From the NCBI RefSeq assembly GCF_019602855.1, contig NZ_CP080767.1:2914001-2978000 (forward strand): a DNA stretch of 64,000 nucleotides, read 5' to 3'. The stretch's first letter is position 1; every line of letters starts with the position of its first letter. The notes under the pieces were generated by a model. It was not told where the DNA came from. It saw only the letters and a list, made by a program, of their open reading frames with translations, and did no database searches. This DNA is from Cupriavidus pinatubonensis (lineage in GTDB: Bacteria; Pseudomonadota; Gammaproteobacteria; Burkholderiales; Burkholderiaceae). Position numbers and translations under genes: made by a program. Of this stretch, positions 17,271-26,736 are shown one piece after another.

Positions 17271-17505
17271 CATCAATTTCCTGTCGGTCGCCTTCGCCAT
17301 CTTCTTTTTCTGGATGGCCTGGCATGTGAAGAACAAGCGCGCCACCAATCCGTCCGGCATGCCGCGGCTGCAGGTCTTCAAGCGCAAATGGGGCGATACC
17401 GTGGGCGACCGCGTGCACTGGTGCCTGTACGTGGCATTGCCGTTCCTGCTGGCGGTGATGATGGTGGCGAACGCGCTACGGGGACGCGGACCGTTCGCAC
17501 ACTGA
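17263..17505 (+). CDS. 80-aa membrane protein
   Basis: The ATG at 17263 overlaps the ALDH stop (ATGGGTAA), which is the coupling that decides the start; an upstream TTG at 17251 is unlikely. It has two membrane helices: INFLSVAFAIFFFWMAWHV (about 3-21) and VALPFLLAVMMVANAL (about 57-72), with a basic loop between. No family is recognised. Possibly a small partner of the dehydrogenase or transporter in the same operon. Confidence 0.72.
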   Translation: MGNINFLSVAFAIFFFWMAWHVKNKRATNPSGMPRLQVFKRKWGDTVGDRVHWCLYVALPFLLAVMMVANALRGRGPFAH

Positions 17506-17551
17506 ACCGGCAGACACCCCGCACAACACGATAACCCAGAGGAGACATGCG

Positions 17552-18310
17552 ATGAGACTGGCAGACAAGGTAGCGGTGGTGACAGGTGGCGGCTCCGGCT
17601 TTGGCGAAGGCATCGCGCACACGTTCGCGCGCGAAGGTGCGCGCGTGATGGTGGCCGACTTGCGTGAAGACGCCGCCGAGCGTGTGGCCGCCGCCATCCG
17701 CGATGCCGGTGGCCAGGCCCGCGCCGTGTGCACCGATGTCGCGCGCGAAGCGGATACGGAGGCCATGCGCGACGCCACGCTAAGCGCGTTCGGCGACGTG
17801 CATATCGTCATCAACAACGCCGGCACCACGCATCGCAACAAGCCGATCCTCGACATCACCGAGGAGGAATTCGATCGGGTCTACGCCGTCAACGTCAAAA
17901 GCATCTTCTGGTCAGCGCGCGCGTTCATCCCGCATTTCCGCCAGCGCGGCGGCGGCGTGTTCGTCAATATCGCGTCGACCGCGGGCATCCGGCCGCGTCC
18001 GGGACTGGTCTGGTACAACGGCAGCAAGGGCGCCGTCATCACCGCGAGCAAGGCCATGGCGGCAGAGCTCGGCAAGGACAATATCCGCGTCAACTGCGTC
18101 AACCCGGTGATTGGCGCGACCGGCCTGCTCGAAGAATTCATGGGCATGCCGGACACGCCGGAAAACCGCGCCAAGTTCCTCGCCACGATCCCGATGGGCC
18201 GCATGTCGACGCCGCCGGATGTCGCCAATGCCTGCCTGTACCTGGCCTCCGATGAAGCCGCGTTCATCACCGGCACCTGCATCGAAGTGGACGGCGGCCG
18301 CTGCGTCTAG
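17552..18310 (+). CDS. short-chain dehydrogenase/reductase (FabG-like)
   Basis: 252 aa classical SDR. Cofactor motif TGGGSGFG (11-18), NNAG (about 88-91), catalytic S142, Y155 and K159 (WYNGSKG). D36 after the second strand (VMVADLRED) favours NAD(H). The C-terminus ITGTCIEVDGGRCV is typical. It probably oxidises or reduces a hydroxyl/keto group in the pathway shared with the ALDH. AGAGGAGA just before ATG 17552 is a good RBS. Confidence 0.93.
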   Translation: MRLADKVAVVTGGGSGFGEGIAHTFAREGARVMVADLREDAAERVAAAIRDAGGQARAVCTDVAREADTEAMRDATLSAFGDVHIVINNAGTTHRNKPILDITEEEFDRVYAVNVKSIFWSARAFIPHFRQRGGGVFVNIASTAGIRPRPGLVWYNGSKGAVITASKAMAAELGKDNIRVNCVNPVIGATGLLEEFMGMPDTPENRAKFLATIPMGRMSTPPDVANACLYLASDEAAFITGTCIEVDGGRCV

Positions 18311-18346
18311 CCAATACCGTTTTTGTGTAGCTGTATCTGCATCACC

Positions 18347-18390
18347 GAAGCGTCGTAACAACGTCATAGAAGCGTCGTAGAAGCGCAACC
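18347..18390. repeat. 11-bp tandem repeat, four units
   Basis: Units at 18347 (GAAGCGTCGTA), 18358 (ACAACGTCATA), 18369 (GAAGCGTCGTA) and 18380 (GAAGCGCAACC). Units 1 and 3 are identical. The array fills much of the 96-base gap between the SDR and MFS genes. One copy per helical turn would place binding sites on one DNA face. Confidence 0.55.
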
Positions 18391-18406
18391 ATTCTGAGGA
18401 GACAGC

Positions 18407-19717
18407 ATGACAACGACTGCAGTGAATCCCGGCGTTGGCGACGCCGCGTTTGAAGACGCCACTTACCGCAAGGTGAGCTGGCGCCTGGTGCCTTTCCTGC
18501 TGCTGTGCTACGTGGTGGCCTACCTGGACCGCGTCAACGTGGGCTTTGCCAAGCTGCAGATGCTCAGCGACCTGAAGTTCAGCGAGACCATCTACGGCCT
18601 CGGCGCGGGGATCTTCTTCATCGGCTACTTCCTGTTCGAAGTGCCGAGCAACGTGATCCTGCACAAGGTCGGCGCCCGCATCTGGATCGCGCGCATCATG
18701 ATCACGTGGGGCGTCATTTCGGGGGCGATGATGTTCGTCACCACGCCGACGATGTTCTACGTGCTGCGCTTCCTGCTCGGCATTGCGGAGGCCGGCTTCT
18801 TCCCCGGCATCATCCTGTACCTGACCTACTGGTATCCGGCCAACCGGCGCGGGCGCACCACCACGTTCTTCATGACCGCCATCGCGCTGTCGGGCGTGAT
18901 CGGCGGCCCGCTGTCGGGCTGGGTGATGCAATCGTTCGACGGCCACAACGGCTGGTCCGGCTGGCAGTGGATGTTCCTGCTCGAAGGCATCCCTTCGATC
19001 CTGGTCGGCCTGTGGGTGCTGGCCTACCTGGATGATCGTATCGTGCACGCCAAGTGGCTGACCAACGAGGAAAAGGCGCTGCTCGAACGCAATATCGCCC
19101 ACGAAGACGCCCACAAGGAAGACCCGCCGATCCGCACCGTGCTGTCCAGCCCGCGTGTGTGGCTGATGAGTGCGATCTACTTCTGCTTCGTGATGGGCCT
19201 CTACGGCGTGAGCTTCTGGCTGCCGACCATCATCAAGCAGACCGGCGTCAAGAGCGCGCTCGACATCGGCCTGCTGACCGCGATCCCGTATGGCTGCGCG
19301 GTGGTCGGCATGGTGCTGTTTGCGTTCAGCGCCGACCGTTCCGGCGAACGCCGCTGGCACATTGCCATTCCCGCCGTGGCGGGCGCGCTCGGCCTGCTGC
19401 TTTCGGTGTACTGGCATGACAGCACCGCGCTGGCCATGGTGGCGCTGACGCTGGCGACGATCGGCATCCTGACCACGCTGCCGCTGTTCTGGAGCCTGCC
19501 TACCGCCTTCCTGGCCGGTACCGGCGCTGCCGCCGGCATCGCGCTGATCAACTCGCTCGGCAACCTGGCCGGCTTCCTCAGCCCGTATGCGGTCGGCTGG
19601 CTCAAGGACCTGACCCATACCACCGATTCCGGCATGTACCTGCTCGCGGCCTGCCTGGTGGTCGGCGCCGCGCTAACGCTGTCGGTGCCGGCACGGCTGG
19701 TAAGCAGCAAGACCTGA
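18407..19717 (+). CDS. MFS transporter, anion:cation symporter (ACS) type
   Basis: 436 aa, twelve predicted helices. The ACS-family start is clear: RLVPFLLLCYVVAYLDRVNV, then LGAGIFFIGYFLFEVPSNVI and EAGFFPGIILYLTYWYP. Relatives import phthalate, tartrate, hexuronates or other organic anions with protons. With the upstream ALDH and SDR it forms a plausible uptake-and-oxidation set. It is preceded by the 11-bp tandem repeat and GAGGAGA at 18395-18401. Confidence 0.92.
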   Translation: MTTTAVNPGVGDAAFEDATYRKVSWRLVPFLLLCYVVAYLDRVNVGFAKLQMLSDLKFSETIYGLGAGIFFIGYFLFEVPSNVILHKVGARIWIARIMITWGVISGAMMFVTTPTMFYVLRFLLGIAEAGFFPGIILYLTYWYPANRRGRTTTFFMTAIALSGVIGGPLSGWVMQSFDGHNGWSGWQWMFLLEGIPSILVGLWVLAYLDDRIVHAKWLTNEEKALLERNIAHEDAHKEDPPIRTVLSSPRVWLMSAIYFCFVMGLYGVSFWLPTIIKQTGVKSALDIGLLTAIPYGCAVVGMVLFAFSADRSGERRWHIAIPAVAGALGLLLSVYWHDSTALAMVALTLATIGILTTLPLFWSLPTAFLAGTGAAAGIALINSLGNLAGFLSPYAVGWLKDLTHTTDSGMYLLAACLVVGAALTLSVPARLVSSKT

Positions 19718-19934
19718 CCTTCGTTCCCCTTGCACGCCGCAAACTGCCGCGGCGTGCACCTGCCGGGTGGCCTGCGCGCCGCCCGCATCCTGCAACACGC
19801 CCTCCTCCGACACGCATGTAGGAGCCTGACGGGCAGTGTGCTCCGGTACCCCTCCGTAGCATGGAATGGAGACCCGCCACGTCCCTCCGGGATTGTGGCG
19901 GCCCTGTTTCCCTTCTTTCGTCAAGGAGGCCAAG

Positions 19935-20645
19935 ATGAAGCAACTGTCTTCACGAACGGCCCGCCCCGTCGAGGTGTCCGGTGCGCGGGAACGGCACGCG
20001 CGCGCACTTCGCGTGGCGCTTCTGACGGGCGCAGGTGCATTGGCATTGCTGGCTTTCGTACCGGCGGCGAGCCAGGCACAGGCTCCCCCTGCACCGGCGG
20101 ATGCCGCAACCGCGCCCATGGCGCCAACGCCGGGCACAACGGGCGCACCTGGCACGCCTGGTACACCGCCGCTGCCGGTCCCCTCGGCCGTACCGCCGGC
20201 CGCGGGACCTGCGCCCTCGACCGCGCCAATCAATACGGCTCCCGCGGCACCATCGCCCCCGCTGGCCTCACCTACGCCTCCCTCCCCGCCATTGACGACG
20301 CCGCCGCCCCCGCCGCCGCGCGACGCCATGGTGCCGCGCAAGGCCGGCTCAGTGACCTATATCTGCGGCGGCGTTGCCGACGACGAGCAGCGCGCACTGT
20401 CCGCGCAGGCCCGCAACTACAACATGGGGCTGCTGTTCACGCAGGGCGCGCGCGGGGAATACCTGTCCGACGTCAACGTGAAACTGATTCGGAACGGGCG
20501 TGAAGTGGCCAACTTCGTCGCCGACGGGCCGAAGTGCCTGCTGCGCGCGCCGGAAGGCAGCTACAGCGTACGTGCGACGTATGAAGGCCGGACCAAGACG
20601 CAGGTGGTCAGCACGGGCACGCGGAATGCGCAGATGCGTTGGTAA
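19935..20645 (+). CDS. secreted proline-rich protein with carboxypeptidase-regulatory-like C-terminus
   Basis: 236 aa. Signal sequence about 25-49 (VALLTGAGALALLAFVP, cleavage near SQAQA). Residues 50-135 are a Pro/Ala/Thr-rich spacer with runs of prolines, as in cell-wall-spanning linkers. The C-terminal 95 residues (SVTYICGGVADDEQRAL, EYLSDVNVKLIRNG, APEGSYSVRATYEGRTKTQ) look like a small beta-sandwich, with two Cys that may pair. AAGGAGG precedes ATG 19935. Function unknown. A bidirectional hairpin terminator follows. Confidence 0.75.
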   Translation: MKQLSSRTARPVEVSGARERHARALRVALLTGAGALALLAFVPAASQAQAPPAPADAATAPMAPTPGTTGAPGTPGTPPLPVPSAVPPAAGPAPSTAPINTAPAAPSPPLASPTPPSPPLTTPPPPPPRDAMVPRKAGSVTYICGGVADDEQRALSAQARNYNMGLLFTQGARGEYLSDVNVKLIRNGREVANFVADGPKCLLRAPEGSYSVRATYEGRTKTQVVSTGTRNAQMRW

Positions 20646-20677
20646 TCCGCTGTCAGCGCGCTAACCATCCGCAAAGA

Positions 20678-20708
20678 AGAGAGGGCCACCATGACGGCGG
20701 CCCTCTCT
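20678..20708. terminator. hairpin terminator shared by convergent genes
   Basis: AGAGAGGGCC (20678-20687) pairs perfectly with GGCCCTCTCT (20699-20708) around an 11-base loop. It lies between the convergent stops at 20645 (+) and 20734 (-). A pyrimidine-rich, T-containing tail follows on the plus strand. Confidence 0.65.
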
Positions 20709-20733
20709 GCTTTCTGCACGTTCGCAAACGGCT

Positions 20734-23700
20734 TCAAGGTTCCGGCTGGTCCCCCAGCATCTGCGCAACCGAACCTGCAACCCTGGCAGCCCGCGCACCA
20801 ATCAGCCGCTGCAGCGTGCTGAGCAGTTCATCCTCGTTGTAGGGCTTGCCGAGGTAGACGTCCACGCCGATTTCCTGCGCATAGCGGCGGTGCTTTTCCG
20901 CCGTGCGCGAGGTAATCATCACGAGCGGCATATGCGCCGTGCGGCTGTCGGCCCGCACGTTGCGCGTGAGGTCGAAGCCGTCCATGTGCGGCATTTCGAT
21001 GTCCACAAGCATGGCGTCCGGCATCACATCCTGCAACTGCTTGAGCGCGTCGACACCGTCGCGGGCGAGCAGCACCTCATAGCCGGCACGCGTGAGCAGT
21101 CGGTGCGCGGCCTTGCGCACGGTCAGCGAATCGTCCACGACCATGACAGTGGGCTGCATCACCAGACCATGCACCGGCGTGGTCGCGCCACTGCCGTCCA
21201 GTTCTGCCACGGCGCCGAGCGGCTGCGCAGTTTCAGGCGGCACCATGGCCGGCGCCGCTTCGCCGCGCACGCGCTCGAAGCGCTGCGCGAGCACCACGGG
21301 GTTGTAGATCAGCACGATCTCGCCGTCGCCCATCGTGGTCGCGCCTGCAATGCCCTCCAGGCGCGCGAGGTGCGGGCCGATGTGCTTGACCACCACTTCG
21401 CGGTTGCCCACCACTTCGTCCACGTGCACCGCCACGCGTTCGGAGCCGCTGCGCACGATGACCACCGGCGAATACTTGCGGCCGGACGGGCTCGCGGCGC
21501 TTTCCTCGAGCAAGCCACCGAAGTAGTAGAACGGCACGACATGGCCCGCCACGGCGATCTGCCCCTGGTTGTAGGCGTCGAGCAGGGCCTGCGTACGAAG
21601 CTGCTGGACCTGGTCGATCATGCCGCTCGGCATGGCATATATGCGACCGCCGAGCATCACGACCAGCACCTGCGTGATAGCCGTGGTCAGCGGCAGATGC
21701 ACCGTGAACGTGGTGCCGCGGCCAGCCGTGGTGGACAGCGTGATCCGGCCGCCGAGCGCCACGGTTTCGGCGCGCACCACGTCCATGCCCACGCCGCGGC
21801 CGGCGAGTTCCGAGACTGCATCGGCCGTCGAAAAGCCCGGCGCAAAGATCATCTCGGTCAGGCGGGCCTCGCTCGCGTCATCGTCCTGCGCAAGCAGGCT
21901 GCGCTCCACGGCCCGCGCGCGAATGCGTGCAAGGTCCAGCCCTGCGCCGTCATCGACGAAATGCAGCACGACCTCGTTGCCTTCCTGCTGCACTTCCAGC
22001 GTCAGCGAACCGGCTGCCGGCTTGCCTGCCGCGCGGCGGGCGTCCGACTTTTCGATGCCATGCACCACGGCATTGCGGATCAGGTGCTCGATCGGGCCGG
22101 CCATGCGATCCAGCACCGACCGGTCGATTTCCACGGTGCCGCCCTGGATCAGCAGGCGGACTTCCTTGCCGGTCTCGGCAGCGGCCTGGCGCGCCACGCG
22201 GTAGAGGCGTTCGGCCAACGCGTCGAACTGCACCATGCGCGCCTGCATCAGCCCGCGTTGCAGACCACGCGTAAGGCGCGCCTGCGCCGCCAGGTCGCCG
22301 GCGGTGCGGTCGAAGCCGCGGTGCAGGTTTTGCTCCACGGTTGCCACGTCGTTGACCGATTCGGCCATCATCCGCGTCAGTTCCTGGAAGCGCGTGAAGC
22401 GGTCGAACTCGAGCGGATCGAAATCCTGCTTTTGCTGGGCATCGGCAATGCGCGAGGCCATCTGCGATTCGGCCTGGATTTCGATCTCGCGCAACTGGCC
22501 GCGCAGACGCGCGACGTTGTCGTTCAGTTCGCCGAGGTACGCGCGCATGGAATCCAGTTCGCTTTCCAGGCGTGCGCGCGTGGCGCCGACTTCGCCAGCC
22601 TCGTTGATCAGCGTATCGAGCGCACGCGCCTGCACGCGCACCAGCGCACGCTGGCGCTCAGTGGCATCCGAAGGCTGTACCGCAGCGCCCGCAGGGGCCC
22701 CGACAGCCGGCACCGGCAGCGCCGTGCCAGCGCTCTCAGGCTTCGGCGGAGCAACGCTCGCCATCACCGGCGTCGCCGGCTGCTCGGACTGGCCGATCCC
22801 GTTGATGAGATCGGCATCGTCCGGCACCAGCAGGCGCCCGGCTTGCAGCGCCTCCACGTGCATCAGGATGCGGTCATACCACGCATACAGGCGCCCGAAC
22901 AGCTGCGGGCCAACGCGTTGCGCGCGCAGGCTGGCGTCGAGCAGCGTTTCCATCTCGTGCGCGGCCTGGCCCAGCGCCATCGCGCCGGCCATGCGCGCAC
23001 TGCCCTTGAGCGTATGCAGCGCACGCAGTACCAGGCCACCTTGCCGGGCGTCTTCGGGCGCGGCTTCCCATGTGCGCACCAGCCGGCCAAGTTCCGGCAG
23101 GCTGCCGTGCGCTTCTTCCAGGAAGATCTCGACCAGGGCCGCATCGAGTTCGGCGGCATCCGACTGCATCATCGCCTGTGGCAGCGGCCGCGCGGGCGTC
23201 GGCGTCGGCAGCGGGATCACCATGGCGTCATGCTTGATTGATGCCGGTGCAGGTTCCGGCGGCGCGATCTCGGGCGCTGCGGGCGCAGCTTCCACGGTCG
23301 GCTCGGGCGCAGGCTGATCCGGCGCCACTGCAGCGGGCGGCACCTGGCCGAACAGGCTCGCCACCGAAGCATCGGGCTCGGCAGGCGCCTGCGGCGCAGG
23401 CACCAGCACGCGCGGGCGCAGCAGCGCACGCTCGCCGAATTCGGACAGGCTGCGGTGCAGGCCCGCATCGGCTTCCGGCCAGATGCCCGCGGCGAACTGG
23501 TGCAGCATGCCGCGCAGCCGCTCGACCGACTGCTCCAGCAGGCGGAAATCGCCCGGGTGCATGGCGACGGGATGAGAGCCAAGCTGCAGCAGCAGGTGTT
23601 CAAGCGCCTCGGCAATCTCGCGCACGGGCTCCAGACCGACGGTCGACGCACTACCCTGCAGCGTGTGCGCGACGCGCAGGGCCAGCTCGCTCGGGCACGG

Positions 23701-26604
23701 ATGGTTCTCGTGGCGCCACTCGGAGATGTCGGTAGCGAACTGGCGCAGCAGGTCGTCGGCCTCCTGCAGGTAGACGTTGTAGAGCGGCAGTCCGATCCGG
23801 ATCGGCCCGATCACCTTGAAGTTGTCGTCCGCGTCCGACAGCGCGCCGGACAGGCGGAAAGGAATGACGTTGCCGTCGTCCGTCGCATGGGGTTGCGTGA
23901 GTGGGTCCGTGTCGGGCGGCCCGGCAATCTGGACATCCGGCATCGGCGCATCGTCGGGGACGGCATGGCGCGGCTCCGTCACGGCTGCGGTAGCGTCCGC
24001 TTCAGGTTGGGGATCCCGCACCGCCTCCGCTGCCGCTACCAGCGGCGCAATGTCATGCGCGGCGCCGGCATCGCGATGCAGCAGTGCCACCCACGCGGAC
24101 AACTCCGCATGCGCGCGGCGCAGCAGGTTCAGCAAGGCCGGCACGGGCGCGCGCGCCTCGGCGAGCCACAGGTTCATCACCTGCTCCACGGCCCACGCGG
24201 CATCGCCATAGCGATGCAGGCCGACCATGCGGCTCGAACCCTTGAGCGTATGGAATGCGCGGCGAATCCGGCTGAGCGTGTCAGTATCGCCAAGCGCCTC
24301 CAGCCCCGAGCCGAGATCACCCGCGATGCCGCCGAGCACTTCGTCGGCCTCGTTCAGGAATATCTCGAACAGCTCGGCATCCAGCGCGGCACTGTCGTCG
24401 GCTGCAGGCGCGGCTTCCGGCGCCTGTGCGGCAACCGGCATCGGCTCGGCCAATGCAGCAATCAGCCGTTCGCCGGACGTGTCGCTGCCCGCAAGCCACG
24501 CGTTGAGTTGCGTGCTCGCTTCCGCGGCCTGGCGACGCAATACGGCGTTATCGTCGATCGCGGCCTGGTCTGCCAGGGTCTGCAGCGCAGCGCGCAGCCG
24601 CTGGACCGCCGGCGTATCGGCCGTGGCTTCCGTGCGAATCGCTTCCCTGGCCGCGGCACGCGCTACCGCGAGCGGGTCGCTGTTCGCGGAATGCTCCTGA
24701 CGCAAGGCGGCGCCATCATCGAGATCGATATCTTCGGCATCGTGGCGATTGCGGCCGAGTTCCAGCGCATCGATAAACGCGTGCACCGAACCCAGCGTGG
24801 TGGCAATTGCTGCCAGGCATTCGCCGCGCGCTACCTCGCCATCATCGGGGCCGAGCGTAGCGGCTTGCCGCACGGCCTCCTGCACGGCTTCGCTGGCGTG
24901 CTGGGCATCGTCGCTGAGCGTGTCGGGCAATGCATCGGTGTGCTGCAGTGCGTCCAGCGTGATCCGCAGCGCCTCGAATGCCTGCACGGCCTCGGCAAGG
25001 CTGGCGCCGGCGTCGGGCCGCGCCGCATTGCGGTCGTACGTATCGAGCCACGATTCGCCGCCGTCAAGCTGGGAGCGCAATTGCGCGACGGCCTGCACCC
25101 GCGCTGCCTGCGCGCGCGCTTCATCGGCCATGCGCGCAAGCCATGCGGGCGCGGCGGCGGCCGGGTCGACGAGGCATTGCGCGAGTTCCTCGCAGCGCGT
25201 GGCAAACACCGCTGCGGCAGCGTTGGGACTCATGCCATGCACGCGCCACGGCAGCGCCAGCGCGCGCGTCAGGAACAGCGCGATGCCGCTCGCACCGAGC
25301 GCCTCGTTGCGATCATGCGCCGCGCCGGCCTTCAATGCCGCCTGCGACAGGCAAAGCTGCAACGCGGGCTGCGCGAGCGGTTGCGCGGCCTCGGCCAGCG
25401 CCGCGAGCGCGATTTCCCAGCCAGCCGTATCGCCTTCCGCGGCCCGCTCAAGACCTGCGGCGGCCTGTTGAAGGTTTCGGGTATCGATCGGATCGAGCCA
25501 GCCGTAGTAGCGCAGATGGTAGTCGGCGCCCCGCGTGGCATGCGCACGGTCGAGGCGGAATGCCTGCAGCGTGCGCGCGATATCGGCACGCAGCAACTGG
25601 ACGGCAGCATCCTCTGCGCCGTGCGGCGGCTGTCCCCCGTCATCCTGTGTCGTACAAACGAGCAGGAAGACGGCGTCGTTGAGCAGCGACTGCGGCACGC
25701 GGACCTGGCCCTGCTGGTACTGGCGCAGCAGCAGGTGCGCGCGGCCGGCAAAGCGCTTGGCCAGCAGGTCGGACAGCAGCAGCCCGTGGGCAAATGCTCG
25801 GAACGCCAGCGACAGCACATGCCAGACGCCACGGTCCGGGTGGTCGGTCACGCGGCGTGCCTCCTGCTCGCTGGCGCGGACGTCGTCCAGCGCTTCCTGC
25901 AGCGGCAGGTAGGCTTCGCGCAAGCGCGCGGATTCTGTGCACGGCACCGGCAGGCGCAGTGCCTTGAGCAGCGCCGCCTCGTAGCGCTGGCGCGCACGCG
26001 TCACGGCCGATGCATTGCGCGTCGGCAGCAAAATGCCAGGCAGCATCTGCAGTTCATCGAGCCAGAGGTCGGCCGGATGCACACGCTCGTCGCCGAGCAG
26101 TTCCAGGATCTCGGCATACGGGCGGAACAGCCGCAACGGGTCCTGTTCATCGCCCGCCATCAGGTCATCTACGTATTCGGCCAAGGCCTGTACGCCCGCG
26201 CGAAACACGGCGAGCGTTCCAGCGTTGGCGACTACGCCGCCGCCATCAAGGCCTTCGATCAGGCGGCGCAGCGCCTGGCAGTATGGATCGACGCCGCGCA
26301 GGCCTACGATATGCACCGCTCCGGCGGCCTGGTGCAGTTGCTGCCCGGCCAGGCGCAGCGACGTGGTATCGCGCGCGCCCAGTGCCTCGGGCGCCTGCTG
26401 GACTTCATCGACGTAGTGGGACAGCTCGGTCGCGGCGTCATCGAGCGCCGCGCGCAGGCTCGGCACCACCCATGCCAGCACGGACAGGTCGCGCGAGGCC
26501 GATGCGGCCGGCAGGGCCAATGCGTCCGGTTCGAGCGCATCCGTCATCGGCAACTCGGCGGGGTCACGCGAAAAGGGAGAATTCAAAGACATCACGGCTT
26601 CCAT
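20734..26604 (-). CDS. chpA: ChpA/PilL-type hybrid chemotaxis histidine kinase
   Basis: 1956 aa. Phosphotransfer (Hpt) modules with active His in HTLKGSSRM (about 783), HTLQGSAST (about 979) and HTLKGSARM (about 1194). An N-terminal degenerate Hpt-like segment (QLHQAAGAVHIVG, about 110) precedes them. Then come the CheA dimerisation region, the ATPase domain (LIRNAVVHGIEKSDARRAAG near 1510, GRGVGMDVV), a CheW domain, and a C-terminal receiver (VMVVDDSLTVRK, phospho-Asp in MLVDIEMPHMDGF near 1868). In Pseudomonas ChpA controls type IV pilus twitching and cAMP. It is last in pilGHIJ-chpA. A start 12 bases downstream (MSLNSPF) is also possible. Confidence 0.95.
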   Translation of the reverse strand: MEAVMSLNSPFSRDPAELPMTDALEPDALALPAASASRDLSVLAWVVPSLRAALDDAATELSHYVDEVQQAPEALGARDTTSLRLAGQQLHQAAGAVHIVGLRGVDPYCQALRRLIEGLDGGGVVANAGTLAVFRAGVQALAEYVDDLMAGDEQDPLRLFRPYAEILELLGDERVHPADLWLDELQMLPGILLPTRNASAVTRARQRYEAALLKALRLPVPCTESARLREAYLPLQEALDDVRASEQEARRVTDHPDRGVWHVLSLAFRAFAHGLLLSDLLAKRFAGRAHLLLRQYQQGQVRVPQSLLNDAVFLLVCTTQDDGGQPPHGAEDAAVQLLRADIARTLQAFRLDRAHATRGADYHLRYYGWLDPIDTRNLQQAAAGLERAAEGDTAGWEIALAALAEAAQPLAQPALQLCLSQAALKAGAAHDRNEALGASGIALFLTRALALPWRVHGMSPNAAAAVFATRCEELAQCLVDPAAAAPAWLARMADEARAQAARVQAVAQLRSQLDGGESWLDTYDRNAARPDAGASLAEAVQAFEALRITLDALQHTDALPDTLSDDAQHASEAVQEAVRQAATLGPDDGEVARGECLAAIATTLGSVHAFIDALELGRNRHDAEDIDLDDGAALRQEHSANSDPLAVARAAAREAIRTEATADTPAVQRLRAALQTLADQAAIDDNAVLRRQAAEASTQLNAWLAGSDTSGERLIAALAEPMPVAAQAPEAAPAADDSAALDAELFEIFLNEADEVLGGIAGDLGSGLEALGDTDTLSRIRRAFHTLKGSSRMVGLHRYGDAAWAVEQVMNLWLAEARAPVPALLNLLRRAHAELSAWVALLHRDAGAAHDIAPLVAAAEAVRDPQPEADATAAVTEPRHAVPDDAPMPDVQIAGPPDTDPLTQPHATDDGNVIPFRLSGALSDADDNFKVIGPIRIGLPLYNVYLQEADDLLRQFATDISEWRHENHPCPSELALRVAHTLQGSASTVGLEPVREIAEALEHLLLQLGSHPVAMHPGDFRLLEQSVERLRGMLHQFAAGIWPEADAGLHRSLSEFGERALLRPRVLVPAPQAPAEPDASVASLFGQVPPAAVAPDQPAPEPTVEAAPAAPEIAPPEPAPASIKHDAMVIPLPTPTPARPLPQAMMQSDAAELDAALVEIFLEEAHGSLPELGRLVRTWEAAPEDARQGGLVLRALHTLKGSARMAGAMALGQAAHEMETLLDASLRAQRVGPQLFGRLYAWYDRILMHVEALQAGRLLVPDDADLINGIGQSEQPATPVMASVAPPKPESAGTALPVPAVGAPAGAAVQPSDATERQRALVRVQARALDTLINEAGEVGATRARLESELDSMRAYLGELNDNVARLRGQLREIEIQAESQMASRIADAQQKQDFDPLEFDRFTRFQELTRMMAESVNDVATVEQNLHRGFDRTAGDLAAQARLTRGLQRGLMQARMVQFDALAERLYRVARQAAAETGKEVRLLIQGGTVEIDRSVLDRMAGPIEHLIRNAVVHGIEKSDARRAAGKPAAGSLTLEVQQEGNEVVLHFVDDGAGLDLARIRARAVERSLLAQDDDASEARLTEMIFAPGFSTADAVSELAGRGVGMDVVRAETVALGGRITLSTTAGRGTTFTVHLPLTTAITQVLVVMLGGRIYAMPSGMIDQVQQLRTQALLDAYNQGQIAVAGHVVPFYYFGGLLEESAASPSGRKYSPVVIVRSGSERVAVHVDEVVGNREVVVKHIGPHLARLEGIAGATTMGDGEIVLIYNPVVLAQRFERVRGEAAPAMVPPETAQPLGAVAELDGSGATTPVHGLVMQPTVMVVDDSLTVRKAAHRLLTRAGYEVLLARDGVDALKQLQDVMPDAMLVDIEMPHMDGFDLTRNVRADSRTAHMPLVMITSRTAEKHRRYAQEIGVDVYLGKPYNEDELLSTLQRLIGARAARVAGSVAQMLGDQPEP

Positions 26605-26736
26605 TGCGGCCTTTGCGCGCGGGTCGGGGCTGTCCCGACGCGGCGGGCGCCAGGATCGTCATTCGCACCGGGGCTGCCTTGCAGCCGGCATGCGCGATAC
26701 CGGCATGCTGGCGGGAAACCCCGTGCCTGTTCATGG

